A stretch of 64,000 nt of DNA from Dysgonomonas sp. HDW5A (GTDB taxonomy: Bacteria > Bacteroidota > Bacteroidia > Bacteroidales > Dysgonomonadaceae): the NCBI RefSeq assembly GCF_011299555.1, contig NZ_CP049857.1, forward strand, positions 3,782,001-3,846,000. Reading direction: 5' to 3'. Of this stretch, positions 9,563 through 18,958 are shown piece after piece. The notes under the pieces were generated by a model. That model saw only the letters and a program-made list of their open reading frames with translations, made no database searches and was not told where the DNA came from. The position numbers were made by a program, and so were the translations under genes. How positions within the stretch are numbered: position 1 is the first letter of the stretch; every line of letters starts with the position of its first letter.

Positions 9563-9694
9563 ATGAAAAACATTACAAAAGTGACAAAAGTGACAATTTT
9601 TCATACAACTCTTTTTTTGTATGCTTTTGTATTGTTAGCTGAACCATTGTCCACTGGCTTCATACTACTTTCTTTTATAGATAAATATAAGTAA
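9563..9694 (+). CDS. Possible 43-residue membrane peptide
   Basis: An ATG-started frame of 43 codons, antisense to the gltB-gltD spacer. The peptide begins with a basic, threonine-rich stretch (MKNITKVTKVT), continues with a hydrophobic span of about 25 residues (FLYAFVLLAEPLSTGFILL) and ends in DKYK, so one membrane helix is plausible. The preceding -7 box supports transcription. I do not recognise it, and a frame of this size could occur by chance in AT-rich DNA. Confidence 0.3.
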   Translation: MKNITKVTKVTIFHTTLFLYAFVLLAEPLSTGFILLSFIDKYK

Positions 9695-9771
9695 AGTACA
9701 ATAATATTGTAATGAAACATTTAAAGACTATATTACTGATTTCCGGTGTTTTACCTACTAAAGCAATAAAA

Positions 9772-9784
9772 AGGTCTTCGACCT
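9772..9784 (-). terminator. Hairpin after gltB, copy of the GGTCT..AGACC element
   Basis: On the minus strand the gltB stop is followed directly by AGGTC-GAA-GACCT and then TTTTATTGC, a short intrinsic-terminator shape. The plus-strand flank AAAGCAATAAAAA is shared with the element upstream of pyrK. Confidence 0.5.
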
Positions 9785-9785
9785 C

Positions 9786-12700
9786 TTAATAGTCAAATTC
9801 TACGTTTGCAATTTTTTTCTTTAATGCTTCCATTTTTTCTTCTTGAAGCACTTTTTTATACTCAATAGGCATTATCTTGATGAACTTATGAACTTCTTCA
9901 CTCCAATTATCAAGAATACTTTTAGCTAATGGGCTTTGAGTATATTTATAGTGCTGAGAAATCAATTGCTGCAATTCTTTGTAATCGGTACTGTCTTCAA
10001 TTAGCGAAAGTTCTACCATCTCCATATTACAGAAGAAATCAAAATCTCCGTCTACATTATATACATAAGCAATACCACCGCTCATTCCGGCTGCAAAATT
10101 ACGACCTGTTTTACCCAAGACTACAGTACGTCCACCGGTCATGTACTCACAACAGTGATCGCCCGCTCCTTCAACAACGGCTATCGCACCACTATTTCTT
10201 ACACAAAAACGTTCACCTACTTGTCCGTTAATATAAACCTCACCTCCGGTTGCTCCATACAATAAAGTATTTCCGGCAATAATGTTATCTTGAGGTTTGT
10301 AAGTCGATGTAGTAGGAGGTACTATTACCAATTTACCACCCGATAGACCTTTGCCCACATAGTCATTTGCATCACCTTCGAGTTTAAAAGTAACACCATG
10401 AGCAAGAAAGGCTCCGAAGCTCTGCCCGGCTGATCCTTTGAAAGTACATTGAATCGTATCTGTTGGCAATCCGTCGTTTCCGTAACGTTTTGCAATTTCG
10501 CCCGAAAGCATAGTTCCAACAGCTCTGTCTGTATTTTTTATTGCACGGGACAATTCTACAGGCATTGCTTTTTCGATGGCAGGACGAGAAGTTTTTATCA
10601 ACTCCATATCCATTACCTCTTCCAGCTTATGATCTTGTCCTCTTACTTGTCTTACGGCATTTACTTTAGCAGCTTCGGGTGAATATATTAGTCTGGATAG
10701 ATCTAACTTACTTAACTTACTGTTCGAGTTATCTTTTACATATTTCAATAAGTCAGTACGTCCGACAACCTGATCCAAAGAAGTAAATCCAAGAGCAGCC
10801 AAATGTTCACGAACTTCCTCTGCCAAGAATGTGAAATAATTAATCAAGTATTCACTTTTTCCGATAAATTTCTTTCTCAATTCTTCATCTTGAGTAGCAA
10901 CACCTACGGGACAAGTATTTATATGACATTTACGCATCATTATACAACCCAGAACAATCAAGGCACTTGTTGCAAAACCAAATTCTTCAGCTCCAAGCAT
11001 AGAGGCTACTATGATGTCATGACCTGTTTTTAATTGCCCATCGGTTTGCAGTCTAATTTGCCCTCGCAAATCATTTATAACCAATGTTTGTTGAACTTCG
11101 GCTAGTCCTATTTCAAGAGGTAACCCTGCATGTTTGATAGAACTTACAGGACTTGCTCCTGTACCGCCTTCGCATCCGCTAATCAATATAAGATCAGCTT
11201 TTGCTTTTGCTACTCCAGCAGCAATAGTTCCTACACCACTTTCTGATACCAGTTTTACACTCACAATTGCTTGTGGATTGACATTTTTCAAATCAAAGAT
11301 TAGCTGCGCTAAATCTTCTATTGAATAAATATCGTGATGTGGGGGAGGAGAGATCAACGAAATTCCGGGAATAGAGTGACGTGTTTTAGCAATCACTTTA
11401 TCCACTTTAAATCCGGGTAGTTGACCGCCTTCTCCGGGTTTTGCTCCCTGAGCTATTTTAATTTGGATTTCGTCTGCATTCACCAGATATTCAGTAGTTA
11501 CACCAAAACGTCCGGAAGCAACTTGTTTGATAGCCGATCGGGCATTTGTTGCAAAACGTTCGGGTAGTTCACCACCTTCACCTGTATTGCTTTTTCCTCC
11601 GATAGCATTCATCGCAATAGCCATTGCTTCATGAGCTTCACGGCTGATCGAACCGAATGACATGGCTCCTGTAACAAAACGTTTTGTTATTTCCGAAACA
11701 GGCTCGACTTCATCAATACTGATCGGATTATTTGTATCGAAATCTAAGAAATCACGAAGGAATAATTTTTCTTCTTTCTTATCTATAGATTCTGTATACT
11801 CTTTGAACTTCTTGTAACTACCCAAACGTGTGGCCAATTGAAGTTTAGTTATAGTTTCCGGATTCCAAGCATGATCTTCGCCGTCACGTCTCCAGGCATA
11901 TATCCCTTGATTAATTAACGAACTATCAATATAATCAATTTCATACGCTTCATTGTGAGCTTCAATGGTATCTGCGGCAATATCTTTCAAGTCTATACCT
12001 TCAATTTTAGAAGTTGTACCCTTGAAGTATTTATTTATAACAGCAGAGCTAATTCCTATTGCTTCAAACAATTGCGCACCCAGATAACTCTTCAAAGTAG
12101 AGATACCCATTTTAGAAAGAGTCTTCAAAAGTCCCTTGTCGATAGACTTAATATAGTTCTTTTCTGCTGTGTGGAAATCGAGCTGAATAGTTCCGCTTTT
12201 CACTAAATCTTCGAGAACAGCAAATGCTAAATAAGGATTAACAGCATTAGCACCATAGCCAAATAATAGAGCGAAGTGCATCACTTCACGAGGCTCGGCA
12301 GATTCGACCACAATATCAATCTGCATACGTTTACGGCGATCTATCAAATAGTGATGAACCGCAGAAACTGCCAGTAACGAAGGTATGGCAACATGATTTT
12401 CATCAATGCCTCTGTCCGAAATAATGATATAGTTGCTTCCTTTATCAACTGCTTTTTCAGCTTTCAAACATAAATCTTCGATAGCTTTCTCTAAACCTGC
12501 CGCTCCATCTTTCGGATTGAATAATAAGGATAGAGTTTCGGCTTTAAAGCCTTTATATTCGATATGTACCAAAAGGTCAAGTTCGCGATTCGTAATAATA
12601 GGATGCGACAAACCAACCATTTTGCAATGTTCGGGCATCGGCTCCAATATATTTTTATGGAGTGATCCTATATATCCGGATAATGACATTACCAACTCTT

Positions 12701-14288
12701 CGCGAATCGGGTCAATTGGAGGATTGGTCACCTGTGCAAACAACTGACGGAAGTATGTAAATAAACGATAACGTTTACTTGATAACACGGCGACAGGTGC
12801 ATCATTACCCATGGATGCTATCGGCTCTTTTCCATCGACAGCCATCGGTGTAATAATTTTCTCGATGTCTTCTTTATAATATCCAAAAACTTTCAGATGT
12901 TGAGAGTAGTTATCTACTGAATATTTTATACTTCTTCCTGAAGATATATCATCCAGAGATATTCTGTTTTTGTTTAACCAATCTCTATACGGATAAGCTT
13001 TTGCCAAGCTTTCTTTCAGTTCAGGATCGTATTGAATAGTACCTTCCAAGGTATCTACCATCAACATTTTACCGGGTTTCAAACGTCCCTTTTCTTTTAT
13101 CTCAGAGGGTTCGAAAGAAAGAACTCCTGTTTCGGAAGCAACTACCATTATATCATTGTGAGTAATCAGATAGCGAGCCGGACGAAGTCCGTTTCTATCC
13201 AACAAACCACCTGCATAGCGTCCATCGGAAAATAAGATTGTTGCCGGTCCATCCCAAGGTTCCATAAATATACTGTGATATTCATAGAAGGCTTTCAAGT
13301 CGGAAGATATGGGGTTCTTGAAATTCCAAGATTCGGGAATCATCATTGCCAAAGCATGAGGTAATGATTTACCGGACATCACCAAAAACTCGAGAACATT
13401 GTCAAACGAAGCACTATCACTCATTCCATTCTGTACAATAGGCCATATTTCTTTCATATCACCTAAAGAGTCGGATTTCACGACACTCTCACGTGCTTCC
13501 ATCCATAGACGGTTACCTCTGATAGTATTGATTTCACCATTATGACCTACCATTCGGAATGGCTGAGCCAAATCCCATGTAGGAAATGTATTTGTACTGA
13601 AACGTGAATGCACTAAAGCTATCCCGCTTGTAAAGTTCGGATTTAACAAATCAGGGAAGTAATGCCTCAATTGAAGAGAGGTAAGCATCCCTTTATATAT
13701 AATCCTCTTAGTGGATAAGCTGACAATGTAAGAGTTACGTTTATCTTTGATAGTAGAACTCAGGATAACTTTCTCTATTTTTTTTCTTAACAGATAAAGC
13801 TTCAATTCCAACTGATCTTGGGATAAACCTTCTCCCGTAACAAATATCTGTTTGATAGTCGGCTCGCTGGCTCTGGAAGTTTCGCCCAGAATATCACTAT
13901 TCACGGGTACATCTCTCACTGCCAAAAGGCTTAATCCATCTCTCTCAATAAGATCCGACAAGGTAATCATATAGATTTCGGCTTCCATTTCATCCTTAGG
14001 GAGAAATACAAGTCCGGTACCATAATGTCCTTTTTCGGGAACGGGAATGCCTTGCAGAAGAATAAATTCATGTGGTATTTGTAGCATAATACCTGCACCA
14101 TCACCAGTTTTGCTATCAGCACTCTCAGCTCCGCGGTGCGTCATATTTTCCAATACTTGTAAACCATTTTCAACAATGGCGTGTGATTTAGCTCCTTTAA
14201 GATGTAGAATTAAACCAACACCACAAGCATCGTGTTCATATGTGGGGTCGTATAACCCGTTTTGCTCTACTAATGATAAGTCTCGCAT
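9786..14288 (-). CDS. gltB: Glutamate synthase large subunit GltB
   Basis: The 1500-residue large subunit transfers the glutamine amide to 2-oxoglutarate. Cys22 in HDACGVG is the expected N-terminal nucleophile after removal of a 21-residue propeptide. It heads the class II amidotransferase domain (to about 430), followed by a central domain, the FMN-binding synthase domain with GEGGELPERFAT and GAKPGEGGQLPG, a 3Fe-4S cysteine cluster in CIMMRKCHINTCPVG, and the C-terminal beta-helix domain rich in glycine repeats. All the parts of a bacterial GOGAT alpha subunit are present. Transcribed away from asnB; a -7 box TATATTTG lies about 80 bases upstream on its strand. Confidence 0.97.
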   Translation of the reverse strand: MRDLSLVEQNGLYDPTYEHDACGVGLILHLKGAKSHAIVENGLQVLENMTHRGAESADSKTGDGAGIMLQIPHEFILLQGIPVPEKGHYGTGLVFLPKDEMEAEIYMITLSDLIERDGLSLLAVRDVPVNSDILGETSRASEPTIKQIFVTGEGLSQDQLELKLYLLRKKIEKVILSSTIKDKRNSYIVSLSTKRIIYKGMLTSLQLRHYFPDLLNPNFTSGIALVHSRFSTNTFPTWDLAQPFRMVGHNGEINTIRGNRLWMEARESVVKSDSLGDMKEIWPIVQNGMSDSASFDNVLEFLVMSGKSLPHALAMMIPESWNFKNPISSDLKAFYEYHSIFMEPWDGPATILFSDGRYAGGLLDRNGLRPARYLITHNDIMVVASETGVLSFEPSEIKEKGRLKPGKMLMVDTLEGTIQYDPELKESLAKAYPYRDWLNKNRISLDDISSGRSIKYSVDNYSQHLKVFGYYKEDIEKIITPMAVDGKEPIASMGNDAPVAVLSSKRYRLFTYFRQLFAQVTNPPIDPIREELVMSLSGYIGSLHKNILEPMPEHCKMVGLSHPIITNRELDLLVHIEYKGFKAETLSLLFNPKDGAAGLEKAIEDLCLKAEKAVDKGSNYIIISDRGIDENHVAIPSLLAVSAVHHYLIDRRKRMQIDIVVESAEPREVMHFALLFGYGANAVNPYLAFAVLEDLVKSGTIQLDFHTAEKNYIKSIDKGLLKTLSKMGISTLKSYLGAQLFEAIGISSAVINKYFKGTTSKIEGIDLKDIAADTIEAHNEAYEIDYIDSSLINQGIYAWRRDGEDHAWNPETITKLQLATRLGSYKKFKEYTESIDKKEEKLFLRDFLDFDTNNPISIDEVEPVSEITKRFVTGAMSFGSISREAHEAMAIAMNAIGGKSNTGEGGELPERFATNARSAIKQVASGRFGVTTEYLVNADEIQIKIAQGAKPGEGGQLPGFKVDKVIAKTRHSIPGISLISPPPHHDIYSIEDLAQLIFDLKNVNPQAIVSVKLVSESGVGTIAAGVAKAKADLILISGCEGGTGASPVSSIKHAGLPLEIGLAEVQQTLVINDLRGQIRLQTDGQLKTGHDIIVASMLGAEEFGFATSALIVLGCIMMRKCHINTCPVGVATQDEELRKKFIGKSEYLINYFTFLAEEVREHLAALGFTSLDQVVGRTDLLKYVKDNSNSKLSKLDLSRLIYSPEAAKVNAVRQVRGQDHKLEEVMDMELIKTSRPAIEKAMPVELSRAIKNTDRAVGTMLSGEIAKRYGNDGLPTDTIQCTFKGSAGQSFGAFLAHGVTFKLEGDANDYVGKGLSGGKLVIVPPTTSTYKPQDNIIAGNTLLYGATGGEVYINGQVGERFCVRNSGAIAVVEGAGDHCCEYMTGGRTVVLGKTGRNFAAGMSGGIAYVYNVDGDFDFFCNMEMVELSLIEDSTDYKELQQLISQHYKYTQSPLAKSILDNWSEEVHKFIKIMPIEYKKVLQEEKMEALKKKIANVEFDY

Positions 14289-14368
14289 ATTACTTAGTTG
14301 ATATAAGATAAGTGAATCAATATTTTCTTTTTAGCCCACCTAAACGACTAAAACGACAATAATATCTG

Positions 14369-14376
14369 CAAATATA
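14369..14376 (-). promoter_or_regulatory. -7 box of gltB
   Basis: On the minus strand the sequence is TATATTTG, an exact TAnnTTTG match, about 80 bases before the gltB ATG. The -33 position is not well matched. Confidence 0.45.
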
Positions 14377-14534
14377 ATATATTTTGTTACTTTTAAATTG
14401 TTTTTTTAGTCAAAAATTCATTTTTTAACAAAATATACACTTTCAAGGTAACCAATATTTACTTTTTGAAAACTATTTATATTATTTATGTGTTTTTATT
14501 CTACTAAAACATGTATTTATAAAATAAAATAACA

Positions 14535-14542
14535 TATATTTG
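14535..14542 (+). promoter_or_regulatory. -7 box of asnB
   Basis: TATATTTG, an exact TAnnTTTG match, 34 bases before the asnB ATG in the very AT-rich divergent gltB/asnB spacer. Confidence 0.5.
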
Positions 14543-14576
14543 TCGGAATTTCGACTAAAAAATCAAAATTAATAAT

Positions 14577-16247
14577 ATGTGTGGATTTGTAGGAGCATTT
14601 GATTTAACGCAAGACCTGATCGGTCTACGTTCTCAGGTACTAAAAATGGCTAAACGCATTCGTCATCGTGGTCCGGACTGGTCAGGCATCTATTGTGGCG
14701 AAAAAGCAATATTAGTACACGAAAGACTTTCTATTGTTGATATTAAGTCGGGTGGTCAACCATTATACAATAAAGATAAGAATCTTGTATTAGCTGTAAA
14801 CGGCGAGATATATAATCATCAAAATATACGTAATCGATTTAAAGGGAAATATGAATTTCAATCCAATTCGGATTGTGAGGTCTTATTAGCCTTATATCAA
14901 GAAAAAGGAGTAAATCTGTTTGATGAACTCAATGGAATTTACGCTTTTGCTCTTTACGATATCGAAAATAATTCATATCTGATTGGTCGTGATCATATGG
15001 GGATCATACCTTTATATATGGGCTATGACGATTTCGGACAGTTTTATGTCGCCAGCGAGCTAAAAGCCTTGGAAGGTATATGCCCTAATATTAAAGAATT
15101 TCCTGCTGGTTACTATTACGATAGCCGTGATGGAGAGCTTAAGCAGTGGTACAAACGCGATTGGATGGAGTATGATAATGTAAAGGACAATGACACAGAT
15201 TTAGAAGTTCTAAGAAAAGGACTGGAAGATGCCGTTCATCGCCAATTAATGTCAGATGTTCCTTACGGAGTACTGCTTTCCGGAGGATTAGATTCTTCTA
15301 TTATATCTGCTGTTGCCAAGAAATTTGCAGCCAGACGGATTGAAAACAACAATGAAACCGAAGCTTGGTGGCCGCAACTCCACTCATTTGCTATCGGCTT
15401 GAAAGGCGCCCCCGATTTAATTGCTGCCCAAAAAGTAGCAGACCATATAGGAACTGTACATCACGAAATACACTTCACCGTAGAAGAGGCTCTTGATGCC
15501 TTAAGTGATGTTATTTACCATATCGAAACCTATGACGTAACCACCGTTCGTGCATCGACTCCAATGTATTTACTTGCCCGTTTTATAAAATCGATGGGAG
15601 TGAAAATGGTATTATCGGGTGAAGGTTCAGACGAAATATTTGGAGGATATTTGTATTTTCACAAAGCTCCGAATGCAAAGGCATTACACGAAGAAACTGT
15701 TCGCAAGTTAGATAAACTACACCTGTACGATTGTCTTCGTGCCAACAAAACATTGGCAGCTTGGGGAGTCGAAGGTCGCGTTCCCTTCCTTGATAAAGAA
15801 TTTATGGATATTGCCATGAGAATGAATCCACAAGACAAAATATGTGGAAACGGAAAGATGGAAAAATATGCTCTTCGCAAAGCTTTTGAAGGATATTTAC
15901 CCGGAAGCGTAACATGGAGGCAAAAGGAACAATTCTCTGATGGAGTTGGCTATAATTGGATTGACACCCTGCGTGAAGTTGCAAGTAAAAAAGTAACTGA
16001 CAAGCAAATGGAAAAAGCAGCAGAACGATTTCCGATTAATCCCCCTATGTCTAAAGAGGAATATTGGTATCGTACGATGTTCGAAGAACATTTTCCATCA
16101 GCATCAGCTGCCGGCACAGTTCCTTCTGTTCCGTCAGTGGCTTGTAGTAGCGCAGTTGCTTTAGAATGGGATGCTTCATTCAAGAATAGAATAGATCCAT
16201 CGGGACGTGCTGTGAAAACAGTTCATACAGAAGCTTACGAAAATTAA
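14577..16247 (+). CDS. asnB: Asparagine synthase B (glutamine-hydrolysing)
   Basis: Makes asparagine from aspartate, ATP and glutamine. Cys2 (MCGFVGAF) is the glutaminase nucleophile, with RHRGPD, HERLSIVD and NGEIYNH building the class II amidotransferase site. The synthetase half contains the ATP loop VLLSGGLDSS near residue 235, then FAIGLKGAPD and LSGEGSDEIFGGY. The 556 residues match bacterial AsnB. It is divergent from gltB and close to GSIII, which points to a joint nitrogen-assimilation role. Ends before a hairpin terminator. Confidence 0.97.
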   Translation: MCGFVGAFDLTQDLIGLRSQVLKMAKRIRHRGPDWSGIYCGEKAILVHERLSIVDIKSGGQPLYNKDKNLVLAVNGEIYNHQNIRNRFKGKYEFQSNSDCEVLLALYQEKGVNLFDELNGIYAFALYDIENNSYLIGRDHMGIIPLYMGYDDFGQFYVASELKALEGICPNIKEFPAGYYYDSRDGELKQWYKRDWMEYDNVKDNDTDLEVLRKGLEDAVHRQLMSDVPYGVLLSGGLDSSIISAVAKKFAARRIENNNETEAWWPQLHSFAIGLKGAPDLIAAQKVADHIGTVHHEIHFTVEEALDALSDVIYHIETYDVTTVRASTPMYLLARFIKSMGVKMVLSGEGSDEIFGGYLYFHKAPNAKALHEETVRKLDKLHLYDCLRANKTLAAWGVEGRVPFLDKEFMDIAMRMNPQDKICGNGKMEKYALRKAFEGYLPGSVTWRQKEQFSDGVGYNWIDTLREVASKKVTDKQMEKAAERFPINPPMSKEEYWYRTMFEEHFPSASAAGTVPSVPSVACSSAVALEWDASFKNRIDPSGRAVKTVHTEAYEN

Positions 16248-16269
16248 GTTCTGAATATTCAAGTTATAT

Positions 16270-16303
16270 AAAAGCAATATAGAAGTAATTTTATGTTGCT
16301 TTT
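16270..16303 (+). terminator. Intrinsic terminator after asnB
   Basis: AAAAGCAA (16270-16277) pairs with TTGCTTTT (16296-16303). The stem can extend by three pairs inward, and a T run follows. Confidence 0.65.
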
Positions 16304-16795
16304 TTCGTTTACATCCACACCTCCTTTACTTATATTATGACAACTTAATCAAGAAAAATCTATCAAGATGGTATTTTGATTTAAATTTCAAAAGAACCTT
16401 AAATCTATAGATTACATCAATCTTAAACAGATACAGAAATAAGCATTAATCGTATTCGTATTTCTATTATTTAAGGAAAAACCAGACAGTTATAATTAAA
16501 AATGGCAGCCTCCATATAGAATAGCGATTCACAGACCTACAATCCATCATATACTTAACAGATCACCATTTTATGATATTTGATAACATATACCTCACAT
16601 ATAACAAGTTAATAGTATTTTAAAAACCGACCACCAAAAATGTCTTTTTGAAACAAATAAAAAACAAAAAGTCTCAAAATGATATTTTTATTATAATAAA
16701 CATAAAATTTACACATTAAATCTTGCGAGATTAAATAATTTATATCACTTTTGTAGTACAAAAAATATCAGACTAAAAAGTTGCTGTTTAAAAGG
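16304..16795. other. Noncoding spacer between asnB and dapF
   Basis: Nearly 500 bases after the asnB terminator with no convincing frame on either strand. The only supported signal is the dapF promoter at its right end. Base composition is as AT-rich as the other spacers, and I see no repeats or hairpins of note. Confidence 0.5.
16723..16753 (+). promoter_or_regulatory. Promoter of the dapF operon
   Basis: A TTG at 16723-16725 and CACTTTTG at 16746-16753 (one mismatch to TAnnTTTG) are separated by 20 bases. The dapF ATG is about 43 bases downstream. Confidence 0.5.
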
Positions 16796-17635
16796 ATGAA
16801 AAATTTGAAATTTACAAAGATGCATGGTGCCGGAAATGATTATATTTATGTCAATGGACTGGCTGAAAATATAGAAAATCCTTCTCAACTTGCAATAGAT
16901 TTAAGCAACAGAAATTTCGGAATAGGATCAGATGGTCTTGTTCTTATATTGCCATCAGATATTTGCGATTTTAGAATGCAAATGTTTAATTCTGACGGCT
17001 CTGAAGCTGAAATGTGCGGAAACGCAACCCGATGTGTTGGTAAATATGTTTATGATAATAAACTGACCGATAGAAAAGAAATTACATTAGAAACTAAAGC
17101 CGGAACAAAATACATTACTTTACTTGATGGAGATTCTAAAGCTCGTAAAGTAACTGTAGACATGGGAGAACCTATTCTGGATCCAACCTTAATCCCCGTA
17201 AATATTGCTCAAAAGCCTGTTCTCGAATATCCATTAAATATCGATGGTGAAGAATGGAAAATTTCTTGTGTATCTATGGGAAATCCGCATGCAGTAGTTT
17301 TTACAGAAGGAATCGAAGATTTTAATTTACCTGTATTAGGTCCAAAGTTTGAAACCAACCCAATATTTCCCCGTAAAACAAATACCGAGTTTATAGAAGT
17401 TGTAGATCGCAACACTCTAAACATGCGTGTTTGGGAGCGTGGGGCAGGGGAAACTCTTGCCTGTGGAACAGGTGCTTGTGCTGCAGCTGTTGCAGCCATT
17501 TTAAATGGATATTGTGACAGAAAAATAAAAATACATCTATTAGGTGGAGATTTGGATATCGAATGGCGTGAAAGTAACAATCATGTCTACATGACAGGCG
17601 AAGCCGTAACTGTATTTGAAGGAACAATTTTATAA
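16796..17635 (+). CDS. dapF: Diaminopimelate epimerase
   Basis: Interconverts LL- and meso-diaminopimelate for lysine and peptidoglycan. Two-fold pseudo-symmetric protein with both catalytic cysteines: Cys74 in AEMCGNATRC and Cys223 in ETLACGTGACAA. The N-terminal FTKMHGAGNDY is diagnostic. I start it at the ATG at 16796 (279 residues); a TTG fifteen bases earlier is in frame but would add only MLFKR and fits the family less well. It is followed by a hairpin with T tract directly at the stop, then dapL 60 bases on. Confidence 0.96.
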   Translation: MKNLKFTKMHGAGNDYIYVNGLAENIENPSQLAIDLSNRNFGIGSDGLVLILPSDICDFRMQMFNSDGSEAEMCGNATRCVGKYVYDNKLTDRKEITLETKAGTKYITLLDGDSKARKVTVDMGEPILDPTLIPVNIAQKPVLEYPLNIDGEEWKISCVSMGNPHAVVFTEGIEDFNLPVLGPKFETNPIFPRKTNTEFIEVVDRNTLNMRVWERGAGETLACGTGACAAAVAAILNGYCDRKIKIHLLGGDLDIEWRESNNHVYMTGEAVTVFEGTIL

Positions 17636-17652
17636 GGTCTCAGACCTTTTTA
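17634..17652 (+). terminator. Hairpin at the dapF stop, GGTCTCAGACC element
   Basis: AAGGTC-TCA-GACCTT overlaps the last bases of the dapF stop codon and is followed by TTTA. The shape is that of a weak intrinsic terminator; because dapL follows closely it may act as an attenuator. Same core as copies at 9772, 23318, 46082 and 62309. Confidence 0.5.
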
Positions 17653-17695
17653 TTGTTTTTAATTAAAAAATATACCAATAAAATAGTTAGTACAA

Positions 17696-18928
17696 ATGGT
17701 ATTAATAAACGAAAATTACACTAAACTACCGGGAAGTTATTTATTCTCGGAAATAGCTCGAAAAGTAAACGAATTTAAAGCAGCTAATCCAACAGCAGAT
17801 GTTATACGCTTAGGTATTGGTGATGTAACCAAACCTCTTCCGAAAGCTTCTATCGAAGCTATGCATAAAGCAGTGGACGAAATGGCTTCTGCCGATACAT
17901 TCAGAGGATACGGACCCGAACAAGGTTATGACTTTCTTGTAAATAAAATTGTTGAAAACGATTATAAAGCATATGGTTTAGACATTCAAACTGACGAGGT
18001 ATTTGTCAGCGACGGTTCTAAAAGTGACACCGGAAACATAGGCGATATTTTAGGTACTGATAATATTGTAGCTATCACTGATCCTGTATATCCTGTATAC
18101 ATCGATACAAATGTTATGGCAGGTCGTGCAGGCGACTTAGGAACAGACGGTAAGTGGAATAAAATTGTCTATTTGCCTTGCACTGCCGAGAATAACTTTG
18201 TGCCCGAATTACCAAAAACTAAAGTTGATATTATCTATTTGTGTTATCCAAACAACCCGTCGGGAACTACGCTTACTAAAAGTGAATTGAAAGTTTGGGT
18301 TGATTATGCTTTGGCAAACAAAGCTTTAATTTTATTTGATTCAGCATACGAAGCATATATAACAGAAGACGATGTACCTCATAGTATTTATGAAATAGAA
18401 GGTGCTAAAAAAGTCGCTATCGAATTTCGAAGTTTCTCTAAAACAGCCGGATTTACAGGAACACGTTGTGCTTATACTGTTGTGCCTAAAGATTTAATGG
18501 CGTACACAAGTAAAGGTGATGAAGTTTCTTTAAATAAATTATGGAATCGTCGTCATACAACTAAATTTAATGGCGTACCTTACGTAATCCAACGTGCTGC
18601 CGAAGCATGCTATTCTCCTGAAGGAAAGAAACAAGTAAAAGAAACAATCGAATATTATCTGAATAATGCGAGAATAATCAGAGAAGGTCTTACCGAGCAA
18701 GGATTAAAAGTATACGGAGGCATAAATTCTCCTTACATTTGGGTGAAAACTCCAAATGGAATGTCTTCTTGGGAATTTTTCGATTATCTACTGAATGAAC
18801 TGAATATTGTAGGGACACCCGGAGTAGGATTTGGACCCAGCGGAGAAGGATATCTGCGTCTGACCGCTTTTGGTACACTCGAAAATACAAAAGAAGCTGT
18901 TCTTCGATTAAAAAAAATAAAACTCTAA
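17696..18928 (+). CDS. dapL: LL-diaminopimelate aminotransferase
   Basis: PLP enzyme converting tetrahydrodipicolinate to LL-diaminopimelate in one step with glutamate as donor, bypassing the succinylase and acetylase routes. At 410 residues it is typical. The PLP lysine is K249 in [20 protein letters not shown] and IWVKTPNG...[10 protein letters not shown] are the class I aminotransferase and DapL-specific stretches. It makes the substrate of DapF, encoded just upstream, so the two form a functional pair. GSIII begins 30 bases after the stop and can share the transcript, with GltBD-derived glutamate feeding DapL. Confidence 0.96.
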   Translation: MVLINENYTKLPGSYLFSEIARKVNEFKAANPTADVIRLGIGDVTKPLPKASIEAMHKAVDEMASADTFRGYGPEQGYDFLVNKIVENDYKAYGLDIQTDEVFVSDGSKSDTGNIGDILGTDNIVAITDPVYPVYIDTNVMAGRAGDLGTDGKWNKIVYLPCTAENNFVPELPKTKVDIIYLCYPNNPSGTTLTKSELKVWVDYALANKALILFDSAYEAYITEDDVPHSIYEIEGAKKVAIEFRSFSKTAGFTGTRCAYTVVPKDLMAYTSKGDEVSLNKLWNRRHTTKFNGVPYVIQRAAEACYSPEGKKQVKETIEYYLNNARIIREGLTEQGLKVYGGINSPYIWVKTPNGMSSWEFFDYLLNELNIVGTPGVGFGPSGEGYLRLTAFGTLENTKEAVLRLKKIKL

Positions 18929-18958
18929 AATAACAAAACCCAATTAAACTAGCTTAAT

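Larger units (their letters stand above)
9410..9785. other. 376-base gap between gltB and gltD
   Basis: On the minus strand it starts with a hairpin plus T tract right after the gltB stop (9772-9784). It also holds a plus-strand -7 box TAACTTTG (9529-9536) before a 43-codon frame (9563-9694). Two related repeats lie here, CATTACAATAGTGTCAA near 9495 and CATTACAAAAGTGACAA near 9571, the second with a tandem AAAGTGAC. I found no convincing minus-strand promoter for gltD. Confidence 0.6.

Noticed and set aside
16304-16722. Decayed gene in the asnB-dapF spacer
   Set aside because: All frames are broken by many stops and no protein-like fragments are visible; it is treated as plain spacer.
17209-17580. 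Open frame of 123 codons antisense to dapF
   Set aside because: Lies within dapF, which carries both catalytic cysteines; the antisense protein has no family-like features.
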